DNA from: a virus
Direction: 5' to 3' (one strand)
DNA: 38,049 bases
Virus record (IMG/VR): IMGVR_UViG_3300050121_000049
Location: 1-38,049 of that record
Part shown: in pieces, positions 9,240 to 17,816 of the stretch
Layout: the number at the start of each line of letters is the position of its first letter
Position numbering within the stretch: the first letter of the stretch is position 1
Program-made: the position numbers and the translations under genes
The notes under the pieces: model-generated
Told to the model about the DNA's origin: nothing
The model's database searches: none
What the model saw: the letters and a program-made list of their open reading frames with translations, nothing else

Positions 9240-10364
9240 ATGAAGCGATTTATTTCGTCGCTGCTTCTGCTTGCACTTTCCGCAACGTCGGCGCTGGCGC
9301 TTTCGGATTCTGCCGCGCCACCTAAATTTGGAATTCCATGGGCTGCATCCGCCGGCGTACCCTATATCAATTCGATACCGGTACCGTCGCAGATCGGGAT
9401 CCAGAACTGCCGGGCATCGCTGACCGACGGCTTTCCGCCGCTGACATTTACGCCGCCCGGAGCCGGTGGCTGTCCGCCATTCGGTGCCGACTGGAATGGC
9501 ATCATCAAGCAGATCACGCAGTGGTCTCAGTGGCAGGCGGCTGGAGGCCCCGTATTCTTCGATGGCACATTCGCGACGAATGCGGGCGGCTATCCGAACG
9601 GCGCGAAACTGATGTCGGCCGTGACGCCGGGCACAGTCTGGATGTCGACGATTGATAACAACACAACGAACCCAGACACGGCGGCGGCGGCGAACTGGGT
9701 GCAGGATCCCGGCCAGATCCCGATCGGAACTCCGGTAGCATCGCTGTCCACGACAATCCAATCTGGCTACGTCTCTGCTAATGGTATGACCATCGGCAGC
9801 GCCTCATCGAATGCCACGAGCCGCGCCAACGCCGACACGCAATTTCTGTTCAATTACATTTGGAACAACTGCAACAACACGCAGTGCCCGATCTACACAT
9901 CGACCGGATCGGCGTCGACGCGGGGAGCGACCCCGTGGGCGGACTTCGCCGCCAATAAGGCGATTGCTACCTTCAACCTGAATGGCACCGGCCTGATGAC
10001 GGCCGATTCGCAGAGTGGGACCACGTCGACCAATCTCTCGGGCGTTCCGGTTTCATCTGGAAGCAGAACGGTTCCGGGCTCAATCTTGGGCGAGAATCTT
10101 CATACTTTGACACTGGATGAATTGGCGACCGGGATCACATCATCCGGCAGCAACACGATCAATGTCTCCAGCTTGAGCACCTCCATTTTGAGCGGTGCTG
10201 TATCGAATGGTGGTACTGGAACACTCGGATTGCTTGGTGTCTCAGCCAGCCAGATAAATTCGACCGGCGTCAACATCATCAATGTCACGTCGAGCAACAC
10301 CGGCGGAGGTTCACACAATACCGTCGAACGCAGCATGATAACTTATCGGAACCTGAAACTGTAA
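9240..10364 (+). CDS. Tail fibre / collar-type protein with N-terminal signal-like peptide
   Basis: A 374-residue protein directly after the baseplate genes. Residues 1-20 (MKRF, a Leu-rich core, then SALALS) look like a Sec signal peptide. Residues ~30-130 (GIPWAASAGVPYINSIPV...GCPPFGADWNGIIKQITQWSQWQAAGG) form the conserved head seen in rhizobial phage fibres. The rest is Ser/Thr/Asn-rich beta repeat, and the C terminus (NTVERSMITYRNLKL) resembles the trimerising end of collar-domain fibres. It is likely part of the host-recognition apparatus. The signal-like start is odd for a virion protein assembled in the cytoplasm. It overlaps the next gene by TAATG. Confidence 0.75.
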   Translation: MKRFISSLLLLALSATSALALSDSAAPPKFGIPWAASAGVPYINSIPVPSQIGIQNCRASLTDGFPPLTFTPPGAGGCPPFGADWNGIIKQITQWSQWQAAGGPVFFDGTFATNAGGYPNGAKLMSAVTPGTVWMSTIDNNTTNPDTAAAANWVQDPGQIPIGTPVASLSTTIQSGYVSANGMTIGSASSNATSRANADTQFLFNYIWNNCNNTQCPIYTSTGSASTRGATPWADFAANKAIATFNLNGTGLMTADSQSGTTSTNLSGVPVSSGSRTVPGSILGENLHTLTLDELATGITSSGSNTINVSSLSTSILSGAVSNGGTGTLGLLGVSASQINSTGVNIINVTSSNTGGGSHNTVERSMITYRNLKL

Positions 10365-12943
10365 TGCGCAACATCGGAAAGATATTTGCCGCAATCATTT
10401 TTGCGTTGGCACTGCCGTGCCTTGCGCAAGCGCAAAGCAATCCGGGATGGGGATACAAAGACGTCCCGACCCCGGCTCAATGGAACGCGCAGTGGAGCTC
10501 CAAGCAAGACTGGCTCGGCGCTCCTCCAATCCTGACGACCGGCGGTACCTTGACCGGGCCGCTGATCACGGTCCCATCAACCGCGTCTATCTCTGGCCTC
10601 AACATTCCGGCAGGTGCCGCTCCGACCTCGCCGAATAACGGTGATTTCTGGTCGACATCGGCCGGTTTCTTCGGGCGCGTGAACGGATCGACCGTTGGCC
10701 CGTTTGTTTCAACGGCAACCATCGGCGACGCGACCAATTCCGCGAAGGGCATCTCGCAGTGCGATGGGGTCACGATTACTTGCTCCGGTGGCGTCATCAC
10801 CGCAATTGGCGCGGCTGCCACATCGATCGCCGTGGGTTCCACCACGATAAGCTCCGGCACGTCGGGAAATATCCTCTACGACAATGCCGGCACTCTCGGA
10901 AACATAGCGACGACCGGAACCGGGAACGTAGTGCTGTCAGCATCGCCGACGCTGACGGGCACGGCAACGCTGGCAGCGGCCACCTTCAGCGGCCTCGTCC
11001 AAGTCGGAACATCGAATTTTGAGAGCAACGGGAACGTTATGACGTTTCCAACGACGACAGCGACGCTTGCACGGACGGATACTGGTCAGACATTCACTGG
11101 CACCAATACCTTCGGTGCCGTCAATCTGAATGCAGGAGGCGCACTCTCCGGTACCTTCTCTGGCTCCCCGACCCTTTCCGGATCTAACTTCGTCACGCTC
11201 GCCAATCTGACGCAATCAACGGCCGGCGCGCAATTCCTCGGCGTCACTGGAGCTTCGGCTGGCAACTATGCTCCGTTCACGCTGGCAAGCCTGCCGAATC
11301 TAGCGGCCCCGAATGCTACGTTCGATCTTATTCCATGCGTGGATCACACTACCGGGACGATCAAGAATTGCACGCCAAGTGGAATTGCGGCCTCTGTAGT
11401 GTCCGGAGTGTCTTCCTATAATCTTTTGACCGGTGCCGTTGCTGGCTTTGCTTCCGACAAGCGCATCTATGTCTCCACATCGGGCAACGACATCAACAAC
11501 GGTCTGAGCCCTGAAAGTGCGAAGCTGACGCTGCAGGCGGCGGTCAACGCCGCAAACCCAGGCGGCACCGTCGATGCTGGCGCGGGAATTTTTACGCTGA
11601 CTTCGACGCTTGCGATGCAGCCCGGCGTCACACTGACTTGCTCTCCCGGAACCATAATCACGCAGGGCAACGCGCAAAACCTATTAAACGCCATAGATTT
11701 CTTCACCAACACAGCGACAGGCGCGCAGCTCGATCATTGCACCATTGACGGCAATCGCGCCAACAATACCGACAATTCCAGCGTGGATTTCGTTGACATA
11801 TCGACAACTGCTAACGTCAAGTTGACGTGGAATACCTTTCAGAACATTCCAGGTGTCGCGGTCGGCGTTAACGGCGGCCAATACGTCACCATCGAGCATA
11901 ACATTTGTAAGAACCTGCACGATTTCTGCATAGGGCTTTCCGGCACCGTCGCGAACACGGCGCTTCACGCTCAGGTTCATTATAATACTGCTATCGGTCC
12001 ATACTCTAATTGCATTTATGTTCTTCAGACCGATTACAACGATATCTCTCACAATGATTGCAATCCTGGCGTCGTGATAGGCGGTCGCAATGCGATGAAC
12101 GTCACGATATCGGGCACATCGGTGTCGTGGGTCAGTGGCGTCAACTTCACTGGCGCGACTCCGGGTCAAATTCTCGTCGTCAATGGCGGCACCGAACTTA
12201 CGATCGCGGTCGTCACATCACCTATTGCGATGACGACAACGACATCGGGAGGATCGCTGACAAATGTTCGAGCGGCCATTGGTGCGGCCGATCAGATCAG
12301 CCTGAACAATCCGTCCTATAACCGTGTTTGCGAAAATACGATCAACGGCGGTGCGACGGGTGGAATCGTATTGTCGAATGAGAGCGCATCGACAGAAAGC
12401 CTGACATCTAATATCATCTGCAACAACACGACCACCAATACAGGTGCATGGGGTATTGCTATCGAGGGCAGCGCGTCATTCGGAACAACCTTCGTTCTGG
12501 ATACGATCCTAATCGGAAACCACGTTACAGACCCGGGACAGGCGGGTGTAGCTGGTGTTGATGTCGGCGGATATCAACTCTATTCGGCATCGAGCGGCCG
12601 AGTTAACGGCATGTTGATTGATGGCAATTATGCACTCGATCAGTTCACCCAAACTGGTGGTTATTGGTTAACGGGATCAGGTCAGAATCTCGCGACGAAT
12701 GTAACATTTGGATTCAATCATGCGAAGGGTTTTGCCAATAACTTTAAGATGAATGGATATCCCACATTCGCATCACTTCCGGTATCCGCCATCGGAAAGT
12801 TTGCCTATATCATCGACGGAAATGCGTCGTTCTGCGGTGATAGCTCATGCACCACATGGGGCACCATTGTCACGGCAGGCGGCGGCTTATTGCCATTGTT
12901 TCTATTCAATGACGGTGGAAATTTTACTTTGGCAGCGAAATAA
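10364..12943 (+). CDS. Tailspike-like protein with right-handed beta-helix and signal-like peptide
   Basis: An 859-residue protein. Residues 1-24 look like a Sec signal peptide (MRNIGK, hydrophobic core, AQAQS). Residues 30-115 are an attachment-like head (YKDVPTPAQWNAQWSSKQDW). Residues 120-345 are low-complexity Thr/Gly/Ser fibre repeats (SPTLTGT, GTFSGSPTLSGS). From ~366 a pectate-lyase-type beta-helix begins (RIYVSTSGNDINNGLSPESAKLTLQ), with recurring N-x-x-x-x-N turns, the fold of glycan-degrading tailspikes. No catalytic residues can be assigned by eye. The C-terminal third is clearly AT-richer than the rest of the gene, which suggests exchange of the receptor-binding domain. Confidence 0.8.
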   Translation: MRNIGKIFAAIIFALALPCLAQAQSNPGWGYKDVPTPAQWNAQWSSKQDWLGAPPILTTGGTLTGPLITVPSTASISGLNIPAGAAPTSPNNGDFWSTSAGFFGRVNGSTVGPFVSTATIGDATNSAKGISQCDGVTITCSGGVITAIGAAATSIAVGSTTISSGTSGNILYDNAGTLGNIATTGTGNVVLSASPTLTGTATLAAATFSGLVQVGTSNFESNGNVMTFPTTTATLARTDTGQTFTGTNTFGAVNLNAGGALSGTFSGSPTLSGSNFVTLANLTQSTAGAQFLGVTGASAGNYAPFTLASLPNLAAPNATFDLIPCVDHTTGTIKNCTPSGIAASVVSGVSSYNLLTGAVAGFASDKRIYVSTSGNDINNGLSPESAKLTLQAAVNAANPGGTVDAGAGIFTLTSTLAMQPGVTLTCSPGTIITQGNAQNLLNAIDFFTNTATGAQLDHCTIDGNRANNTDNSSVDFVDISTTANVKLTWNTFQNIPGVAVGVNGGQYVTIEHNICKNLHDFCIGLSGTVANTALHAQVHYNTAIGPYSNCIYVLQTDYNDISHNDCNPGVVIGGRNAMNVTISGTSVSWVSGVNFTGATPGQILVVNGGTELTIAVVTSPIAMTTTTSGGSLTNVRAAIGAADQISLNNPSYNRVCENTINGGATGGIVLSNESASTESLTSNIICNNTTTNTGAWGIAIEGSASFGTTFVLDTILIGNHVTDPGQAGVAGVDVGGYQLYSASSGRVNGMLIDGNYALDQFTQTGGYWLTGSGQNLATNVTFGFNHAKGFANNFKMNGYPTFASLPVSAIGKFAYIIDGNASFCGDSSCTTWGTIVTAGGGLLPLFLFNDGGNFTLAAK

Positions 12944-13095
12944 AAGGAGCGCCAGATAGACCAATCATGGCTCTATAAGCCACGGCCCAAGATAGGATTC
13001 ATAAAGCAGGTTGGTAATCTGATGGTAATTACGGTCAGTAAACAAAGCTGACGGTCGCAGCAGCAATAGCAACCTGACCGCGAACAAGCCTGCCC

Positions 13096-13115
13096 GCCGC
13101 CTTTTGGCGGCTTTT
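13096..13115 (+). terminator. Rho-independent terminator after tail fibre genes
   Basis: GCCGCC (13096-13101), loop TTTT, GGCGGC (13106-13111), then TTTT. A perfect 6-bp GC stem with a short T tract between the tailspike and the lysis genes; it probably reduces rather than abolishes readthrough because the T run is only four bases. Confidence 0.65.
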
Positions 13116-13130
13116 CATTGGAGAATCGTC

Positions 13131-13193
13131 ATGGTCGACGCCGTTTCCGCGGGCGCTCCCGCTTTGCCTACAAGCCACGATCTCAATCTTTAG
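13131..13193 (+). CDS. Possible 20-residue leader ORF before endolysin
   Basis: ATG at 13131, preceded by GGAG at good spacing, and a TAG at 13191-13193, twelve bases before the endolysin ATG. The peptide (MVDAVSAGAPALPTSHDLNL) matches nothing I recognise. It could be a leader peptide that couples translation of the endolysin, or chance. Confidence 0.25.
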   Translation: MVDAVSAGAPALPTSHDLNL

Positions 13194-13205
13194 AGGAAAA
13201 GTCAC

Positions 13206-14111
13206 ATGGCAAACCTCATTGCTCTGCAAGAAGCTAACGGTAAGCGATGGAAGATTGCAAAACTGACAGGACGTTTGCCAGTCGATGCGACGACTCAACG
13301 GCTGTTTTCAAACAAGGCGCGCTATCTCAAGATCGTGCATATGTTGCAGGCACTCGGATCGAACATGCCAGACGAGGCATGGGTGTTCATCGCAGTGACG
13401 CACGAGCGCGAGAGCGGCGGCAACTTCAACACTCATTTGGGGCAAGGTGATCCCCTCACCGACCGGCACGGCAATCCGATCAAGACCGTGCATGTTCCGG
13501 CGGGGCGCGGGCCATTCACCGGGCCAGAGGCGTTCGAAAATGCAGCAGTAGATGCCCTCTGGTACTGCGCGCCATATGCGGCTAAGAACAACAAGGACTG
13601 GTCAATCTCCGGCATGCTCACCTACGATGAGCGGTTCAATGGTCTTGCCTACGCCAATGTCGGCAGGCCGAGCCCCTATGTCTGGTCAGACACCACGGTC
13701 TATGATCCGCCGACTGGCCCTGGCGGCAAGGTGCTGGTCGATCATGGGCCGATCACCTCGACCGTGGACAAGCAGATCGGGGTCGCCGCGCTGTATCTCA
13801 AGATCGACGCGCTGGATGACACGATCAATTTCGGCGAGATGCCGGACGCGCCATTGCAACCAACATTACCGGAGCCCGACAAGATTCCGGTGGCCGACGT
13901 TTACGATGCCGTTTGGCTCCAAGCATCATTGAATCGTCTCGGCGCGACCCCGCCGCTTACTGTGGACGGCATCAACGGTGCAGCCACGCGAACCGCGGTG
14001 CGCGCATTCCAGACAAGCAAGGGGCTAACGGTGGACGGCAGGGTTGGTCCGTTGACCATCGACGCGATCAAACAGGCTGTTGCCGAGATCAGTGCAGCGC
14101 CCGTCACATGA
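13206..14111 (+). CDS. Endolysin: lysozyme-like domain plus peptidoglycan-binding domain
   Basis: A 301-residue protein. Residues ~40-215 form a lysozyme-like catalytic domain, with AVTHERESGGNFNTHLGQGDPL (candidate catalytic E67) and the long loop VPAGRGPFTGPEAFENAAVDAL typical of rhizobial phage endolysins. Residues ~233-290 are a PG_binding_1 domain (WLQASLNRLG...LTVDGINGAATRTAVRAFQ...GLTVDGRVGPLT). There is no signal peptide, so export would need a holin. It degrades the cell wall at the end of infection. Its stop overlaps the next ATG (ATGA). Confidence 0.9.
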   Translation: MANLIALQEANGKRWKIAKLTGRLPVDATTQRLFSNKARYLKIVHMLQALGSNMPDEAWVFIAVTHERESGGNFNTHLGQGDPLTDRHGNPIKTVHVPAGRGPFTGPEAFENAAVDALWYCAPYAAKNNKDWSISGMLTYDERFNGLAYANVGRPSPYVWSDTTVYDPPTGPGGKVLVDHGPITSTVDKQIGVAALYLKIDALDDTINFGEMPDAPLQPTLPEPDKIPVADVYDAVWLQASLNRLGATPPLTVDGINGAATRTAVRAFQTSKGLTVDGRVGPLTIDAIKQAVAEISAAPVT

Positions 14112-14317
14112 CGCGCGCCGAAGCGCAGAAGGCGGTTGATGCTGCCTTCCTCGAAACGCTGGGCGGCGAATACCGCAACCTGCTCAACGCGGTTTTTTCC
14201 GAGAAGCCGACCACAGAGACCACAGACACGGCCTTCCGCAAGGCGCTTGCCATGAATCTAGCCGCGCACAAGATCGCTTCGCGCGCGGTTGCGGAAAATA
14301 CCGATCTCAAGGACTAG
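14108..14317 (+). CDS. Small helical protein in lysis cassette, function unknown
   Basis: A 69-residue protein whose ATG at 14108 overlaps the endolysin stop (ATGA). It is Ala/Glu-rich and predicted helical (MTRAEAQKAVDAAFLETLGGE at the start), with no membrane segment. Coupling to the endolysin suggests a role in lysis or its timing, but I do not recognise a family. The same frame is open upstream to 13913, but that part is the shadow of the endolysin. Confidence 0.65.
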   Translation: MTRAEAQKAVDAAFLETLGGEYRNLLNAVFSEKPTTETTDTAFRKALAMNLAAHKIASRAVAENTDLKD

Positions 14318-14320
14318 ATC

Positions 14321-14476
14321 ATGATCCGAGTGCTCTTAGTCATGACATCGCTGATCTTCATCGTTGCCTCATTCTATTTTGTTTTTATTCCGCTCTACGA
14401 GCTCGGGAGCGCGATGGGACCATGCCATCCGAATTCCGCTGGCAACTGCAGCTTCACTCTCGGCACGATGGGCTGA
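14321..14476 (+). CDS. Small single-pass membrane protein
   Basis: A 51-residue ORF with one strong hydrophobic segment at residues ~4-24 (VLLVMTSLIFIVASFYFVFI) and a short C-terminal part containing two cysteines (MGPCHPNSAGNCSF). It lies 3 bp after one gene and 1 bp before the next, so it is part of the same coupled run. Position and form suit a holin, antiholin or spanin component; none can be assigned. Confidence 0.6.
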   Translation: MIRVLLVMTSLIFIVASFYFVFIPLYELGSAMGPCHPNSAGNCSFTLGTMG

Positions 14477-14477
14477 C

Positions 14478-14969
14478 ATGATCAACATTCGGTTCGTCCG
14501 CAGCAAGGGTTTCACGTCGGACATGATCGTGCTGCGGGAGAAAACCTGCATGCCGTTCACGCCGTCGCATACCGAATGCGTGACCCCGGAAGGCAAATGG
14601 CTTGGTCAGCACTCGGATGGTGGAATGCAGGCGCGGGAGCCCGGCTACGACCACGACGATGTCGCGATCATGAAGGATGGACGCCGCTGCGAGATCATCG
14701 TTCCGCTGCCGTGCACACAGGCACAGGCCGACGCCTTCTATGCCGCCGCCACAGCCGCGATCGGTGAGCCCTATGACTGGAAAGCCATCGTCGGATTCGG
14801 CGTGACCTTCCACGAACATCAAAAATTCCACGCGATCTGCTCGGCCAAGATGCTGCTGCTGCTGCGCGCCTGCGGATATTTCCCTTGGCCCATCGTGGTT
14901 CCGGCGCACCTCGTCGATCCTCGCGATCTGTTCTTGATCCTGTCAACCCACGTTGAAATCCCGCATTGA
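14478..14969 (+). CDS. Papain-like (NlpC/P60 superfamily, YiiX-type) hydrolase
   Basis: A 163-residue protein. I place the start at ATG 14478, one base after the previous stop, although the frame is open further upstream. H31 in FTPSHTEC and C121 in HAICSAKMLLLLRACG are the likely His and Cys of a circularly permuted papain-like domain, and GEPYDWKAIVGF is the conserved central motif of this group. Such proteins cleave peptide or amide bonds, and some cut peptidoglycan peptides. In a lysis cassette a second wall-active enzyme is a reasonable guess. Confidence 0.7.
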   Translation: MINIRFVRSKGFTSDMIVLREKTCMPFTPSHTECVTPEGKWLGQHSDGGMQAREPGYDHDDVAIMKDGRRCEIIVPLPCTQAQADAFYAAATAAIGEPYDWKAIVGFGVTFHEHQKFHAICSAKMLLLLRACGYFPWPIVVPAHLVDPRDLFLILSTHVEIPH

Positions 14970-14981
14970 AGGAGTCCAGTT

Positions 14982-15974
14982 GTGAAGCTTACACCCATGC
15001 AGATTATCGGAATCATTCTCGTCGTGAACGGGGCACTTATCGGAGCGACGGCCCAACTAACCGACGCGTTCGGTGCGCAAGCGGTGAAGTTCATCGTGCT
15101 GTTTGCCAGCCTCGGAAATTCGATATTCGGCGGCATCATCACGATGTTGTCGGGACAAGGATCGATGGTGAGAAGCGTGCTGGCGATGCCTGGTATCGAG
15201 AATATCGATGTCAATGGTCAGGCCAGCTCGGCACTCGCCACGCTTGCCGTGGACCCGGAGCAGAAAAAGATCGGCCCCACGGAGGCGGCGATGGCTACTG
15301 TCACTGCAACGGCCAAGGCTGCCGCCTCAGTCCTGTTCGCATTCATCGTACTGTCGATGTTTATGGCAAGCGGTCCGGCGCAGGCGCAGGGTCTCAGGAA
15401 GCCTCAGATCACCGGCGATTTCGGGGCCGACGCCAAGGTCAATCTCGGTATCGGAACGGCCGTCCCGGCTAATGCCACCACCACACCATCAGGTACCAAG
15501 CTCGGTGACAGCGGCTGCAAGGCGACCGGAGACCCGATTGGTGATCTGCATTGTGTCATCAAGGCCGGCGGCGCCAAGCTGATCCTGCACCTCAAACAGA
15601 GCTATGCGCTGGCCTCGGCGCCGGGTTCGGCGGCTGGCAGCCTGACCGACAATACTTCCGCGACATGCACCAAGGCACTCGTCCCGATCTTCGATCTCGT
15701 CATCAACGGCCCGAAGGCGGGGACGATCGCAGCCGGCGACCCGATGGCGCTCACGCCAGACGAAGTGACACTGGCTGCTAATCCTAGCGAAATCGATGGC
15801 CCGATCGTCATCATTGAAAAGATTCGCATCCTGCGCCTCGCCATCCAGAGCCCGGCGCTGAACGACGCATGCGGCGCATTGGTGCAGGACGAGGTGAAGA
15901 ATGCCCAGAGCCTCGTCGGCAAGGTGACGAGCCTGGTTACCGGCGCCGGCATTCTTGCCCCGCTGGGGCTCTAA
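14982..15974 (+). CDS. Holin-like N-terminal region fused to exported protein of unknown function
   Basis: A 330-residue protein starting with GTG at 14982 after an AAGGAG site. Residues ~6-58 contain two hydrophobic segments (QIIGIILVVNGALIGATAQL and IVLFASLGNSIFGGIITML). Together with the following VLAMPGIENIDVNGQ stretch, these resemble stand-alone holin-like proteins of rhizobial phages. Residues ~108-128 form a third hydrophobic segment ending GPAQAQG, which looks like a signal peptide. The rest is a Cys-containing secreted-type domain. This reads as two genes joined in one frame. Function of the second half is unknown. Confidence 0.6.
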   Translation: MKLTPMQIIGIILVVNGALIGATAQLTDAFGAQAVKFIVLFASLGNSIFGGIITMLSGQGSMVRSVLAMPGIENIDVNGQASSALATLAVDPEQKKIGPTEAAMATVTATAKAAASVLFAFIVLSMFMASGPAQAQGLRKPQITGDFGADAKVNLGIGTAVPANATTTPSGTKLGDSGCKATGDPIGDLHCVIKAGGAKLILHLKQSYALASAPGSAAGSLTDNTSATCTKALVPIFDLVINGPKAGTIAAGDPMALTPDEVTLAANPSEIDGPIVIIEKIRILRLAIQSPALNDACGALVQDEVKNAQSLVGKVTSLVTGAGILAPLGL

Positions 15975-16090
15975 TTGATCGACACCGAAGCGGTCGCCGC
16001 CTCGTTAGCGACGGCCGCAGCCGTTCATAGAGTTGATCCCCGATCGTTTCAGGCCCTGATGGGAGCAGTCGCGAGAAGGGGACGACAAAG

Positions 16091-16531
16091 ATGCCGGACT
16101 TCGTCAACGAAGCCCTCAAGGGCATGGGGCCCGCTGGTGCCGCCATCTCTGTACTGCTGACGTTCATCGCGGGCCTCGCCACCGCGGTCGTTGTACAGTG
16201 GCGACATGCCAATAAGGTCTACGGCTACCGGCTCGCCGAACGCGATACCCTCAACAAGGCTTTGACCGACGGCACCGCCGCCCTCAAATCCATGACCAGG
16301 GCGACGGACGAGCGCAACAAGGTCACCGAGGAGCTTGCGGCCGCTATCAACGCGCATGCAAGCGCCGGGGCACATCTCCGCGACATGCAACAGATGCAGC
16401 ATGTGATTCTAAAGGATGAGATCCAGCGTCAAGGCATGGTCATCAGCGCCGGTGCCGAAGCAACCCGGGTTAACTCCGGCATCCTGACCGACATCCGCAA
16501 CTATGTTCAGCAGCGCAGGCAGCCCCGATGA
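16091..16531 (+). CDS. Membrane-anchored coiled-coil protein (spanin-like by layout)
   Basis: A 146-residue protein with an AAGGGGA site. There is one membrane segment at ~15-37 (AAISVLLTFIAGLATAVVVQW), then a long charged helical region rich in Ala/Glu/Lys/Arg. Such an N-terminal anchor plus periplasmic coiled coil is the layout of an inner-membrane spanin (Rz), but it could equally be a generic phage membrane protein. The 115 bp before it hold only a doubtful TTG-started ORF. Confidence 0.6.
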   Translation: MPDFVNEALKGMGPAGAAISVLLTFIAGLATAVVVQWRHANKVYGYRLAERDTLNKALTDGTAALKSMTRATDERNKVTEELAAAINAHASAGAHLRDMQQMQHVILKDEIQRQGMVISAGAEATRVNSGILTDIRNYVQQRRQPR

Positions 16532-16755
16532 GTTGCATCAGTCTTTTGCAGAAGATCGGTCTGTTGCCGGTCGTGAGACATTCAGAACTTGAAGACGCTG
16601 CGGCCGAAAACGTCCAGCGTAACGCTCTCGATCATAGCGATGCGGTGCAGCGCGTGACGGTTTCGGCGCAGAGGATCAACGAAAGCAATCGGCGACTTCG
16701 AGAGAGTATCGGGCGGTTGGCGTCGATCTCGACGGTTCATCACACCATTGAGTGA
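16528..16755 (+). CDS. Small helical protein, function unknown
   Basis: A 75-residue protein coupled by ATGA to the previous gene. It has a short hydrophobic start (MSCISLLQKIGLLPV) and then a charged helix with heptad-like spacing (VQRVTVSAQRINESNRRLRESIGRL). No lipobox is visible, so an outer-membrane spanin role is not supported. Unknown. Confidence 0.55.
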   Translation: MSCISLLQKIGLLPVVRHSELEDAAAENVQRNALDHSDAVQRVTVSAQRINESNRRLRESIGRLASISTVHHTIE

Positions 16756-16762
16756 GAAAAAA

Positions 16763-17413
16763 ATGGCCTCTACTAGACAGAAACGTCGTCCTACAAGAGG
16801 GCGCACGAACGGAGAAAGCGGCGCGGGGGTCGCCGTCGATACATACGGGGGTCCGGCCGTCGATCCTACAGAGAACGTTCTTGCTCTGGTCGATGCCGAA
16901 ACAAAGTTTCAGAACGGAATGCGGGAGGCATCGGAAAGATTAACTCTTCAGTTAGCCGATGCGGAATCCCGGCGCATTGATGATCTCGCAGCCTTGAGGC
17001 TTCAGTACGACACGCAGGTCTCGGAAAATCTTCGTATCCAAGTTAAGACGACATCGGAGCTGATCTCGACGCAATTGGACAAGGTGACCAATTCTCTCGG
17101 GGCACAAATTACTGCTCTGACCGCAACATTCTCCAGCCAGATTGCGACCGGGATAACCGCGCTTGGTGATCGTATCGCCGACCTGGAAAAATTCCGCTGG
17201 GAGGTTGGCGGTAAAACCAGCGTTTCTGATCCGGCGCTTGCCGATGCCATGAAGGAAATGGCGACAAGTATTCTAAGTCTCAAGACAGGCGAAGGAAAGT
17301 CGATCGGAAAGACTGAGGGCATCGGCATGATTGGCGCGCTGATTATCGGCGCGTCGTTCGTCATCTCGGCGGGAATTTCCATTGTTACGTTCATCCTAAA
17401 CCACGCGCGTTGA
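16763..17413 (+). CDS. Coiled-coil protein with C-terminal membrane anchor
   Basis: A 216-residue protein. I prefer ATG 16763, with GTGAG just upstream, over the TTG at 16748. Residues 1-30 are Arg/Gly-rich. Residues ~40-150 form a long amphipathic coiled coil with many Gln/Leu/Ala (TSELISTQLDKVTNSLGAQI). A single membrane segment lies near the C terminus (IGALIIGASFVISAGISIVTF). A tail-anchored coiled coil in the lysis region might contribute to envelope disruption; nothing more specific can be said. Confidence 0.65.
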   Translation: MASTRQKRRPTRGRTNGESGAGVAVDTYGGPAVDPTENVLALVDAETKFQNGMREASERLTLQLADAESRRIDDLAALRLQYDTQVSENLRIQVKTTSELISTQLDKVTNSLGAQITALTATFSSQIATGITALGDRIADLEKFRWEVGGKTSVSDPALADAMKEMATSILSLKTGEGKSIGKTEGIGMIGALIIGASFVISAGISIVTFILNHAR

Positions 17414-17414
17414 C

Positions 17415-17585
17415 ATGCAATTCGTGGCCAAATGCGCCGCGGTGGTTTCTAAAAATGGATCAATGTTTGTGCTGTTGAAATTCGCCGGCCATCTGATCGG
17501 AGAGATACCGAAAGAGCTTGGCGAACTTGAGTACGGTGAAACGTACGACGTCACGATACAAAAATCGAAACGCAGTGAAGGATAG
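17415..17585 (+). CDS. Small basic protein, function unknown
   Basis: A 56-residue ORF starting one base after the previous stop. It reads like a small beta-rich domain (CAAVVSKNGSMFVLLKFAGH...GELEYGETYDVTIQKSK). The neighbouring coupled genes on the same strand support it over the overlapping antisense ORF. Family unknown. Confidence 0.5.
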   Translation: MQFVAKCAAVVSKNGSMFVLLKFAGHLIGEIPKELGELEYGETYDVTIQKSKRSEG

Positions 17586-17590
17586 TAGTC

Positions 17591-17812
17591 ATGGGATTTT
17601 TTGAAGCACTGATCCGCGCGTTGATCTATCTTTGCCTGATCGCGCTGGCGTTTTTCCTCTGTCTTTGGGTTCTGTCCTCGCTGGGAGTGGCACTGCCATC
17701 GATGGTCATCGTGATCTTGAAGGTCATCTTCGTCTTGGTCGCGATCCTGATCCTGGTCCGGCTGTTCATGCCATTCGTGTCCGGCACTACTTGGTTCCCA
17801 CCGCGCACCTGA
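17591..17812 (+). CDS. Small two-segment membrane protein (holin candidate)
   Basis: A 73-residue protein with an AAGGATAG site. It has two strong hydrophobic segments (residues ~8-33 and ~36-60) and a short polar tail. Size, topology and location in the lysis region fit a class II holin, which forms membrane lesions that release the endolysin. The N-terminal part of the 14982 gene is a competing holin candidate. Confidence 0.6.
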   Translation: MGFFEALIRALIYLCLIALAFFLCLWVLSSLGVALPSMVIVILKVIFVLVAILILVRLFMPFVSGTTWFPPRT

Positions 17813-17816
17813 AGCC

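Larger units (their letters stand above)
12944..13205 (+). other. Intergenic region between tailspike and endolysin
   Basis: About 260 bp with no large gene. It holds the terminator at 13096-13115 and, after it, a possible 20-codon ORF at 13131-13193 with a GGAG Shine-Dalgarno seven bases before its ATG. An AGAGGA ribosome-binding site precedes the endolysin ATG at 13206. I see no clear promoter by eye, although one for the lysis genes would be expected here. Confidence 0.5.

Noticed and set aside
15975-16160. TTG-started 61-residue ORF after the holin-like fusion
   Set aside because: No ribosome-binding site and a 70-bp overlap with the better supported gene at 16091. The first ~35 residues look mildly protein-like, so it is not fully excluded.
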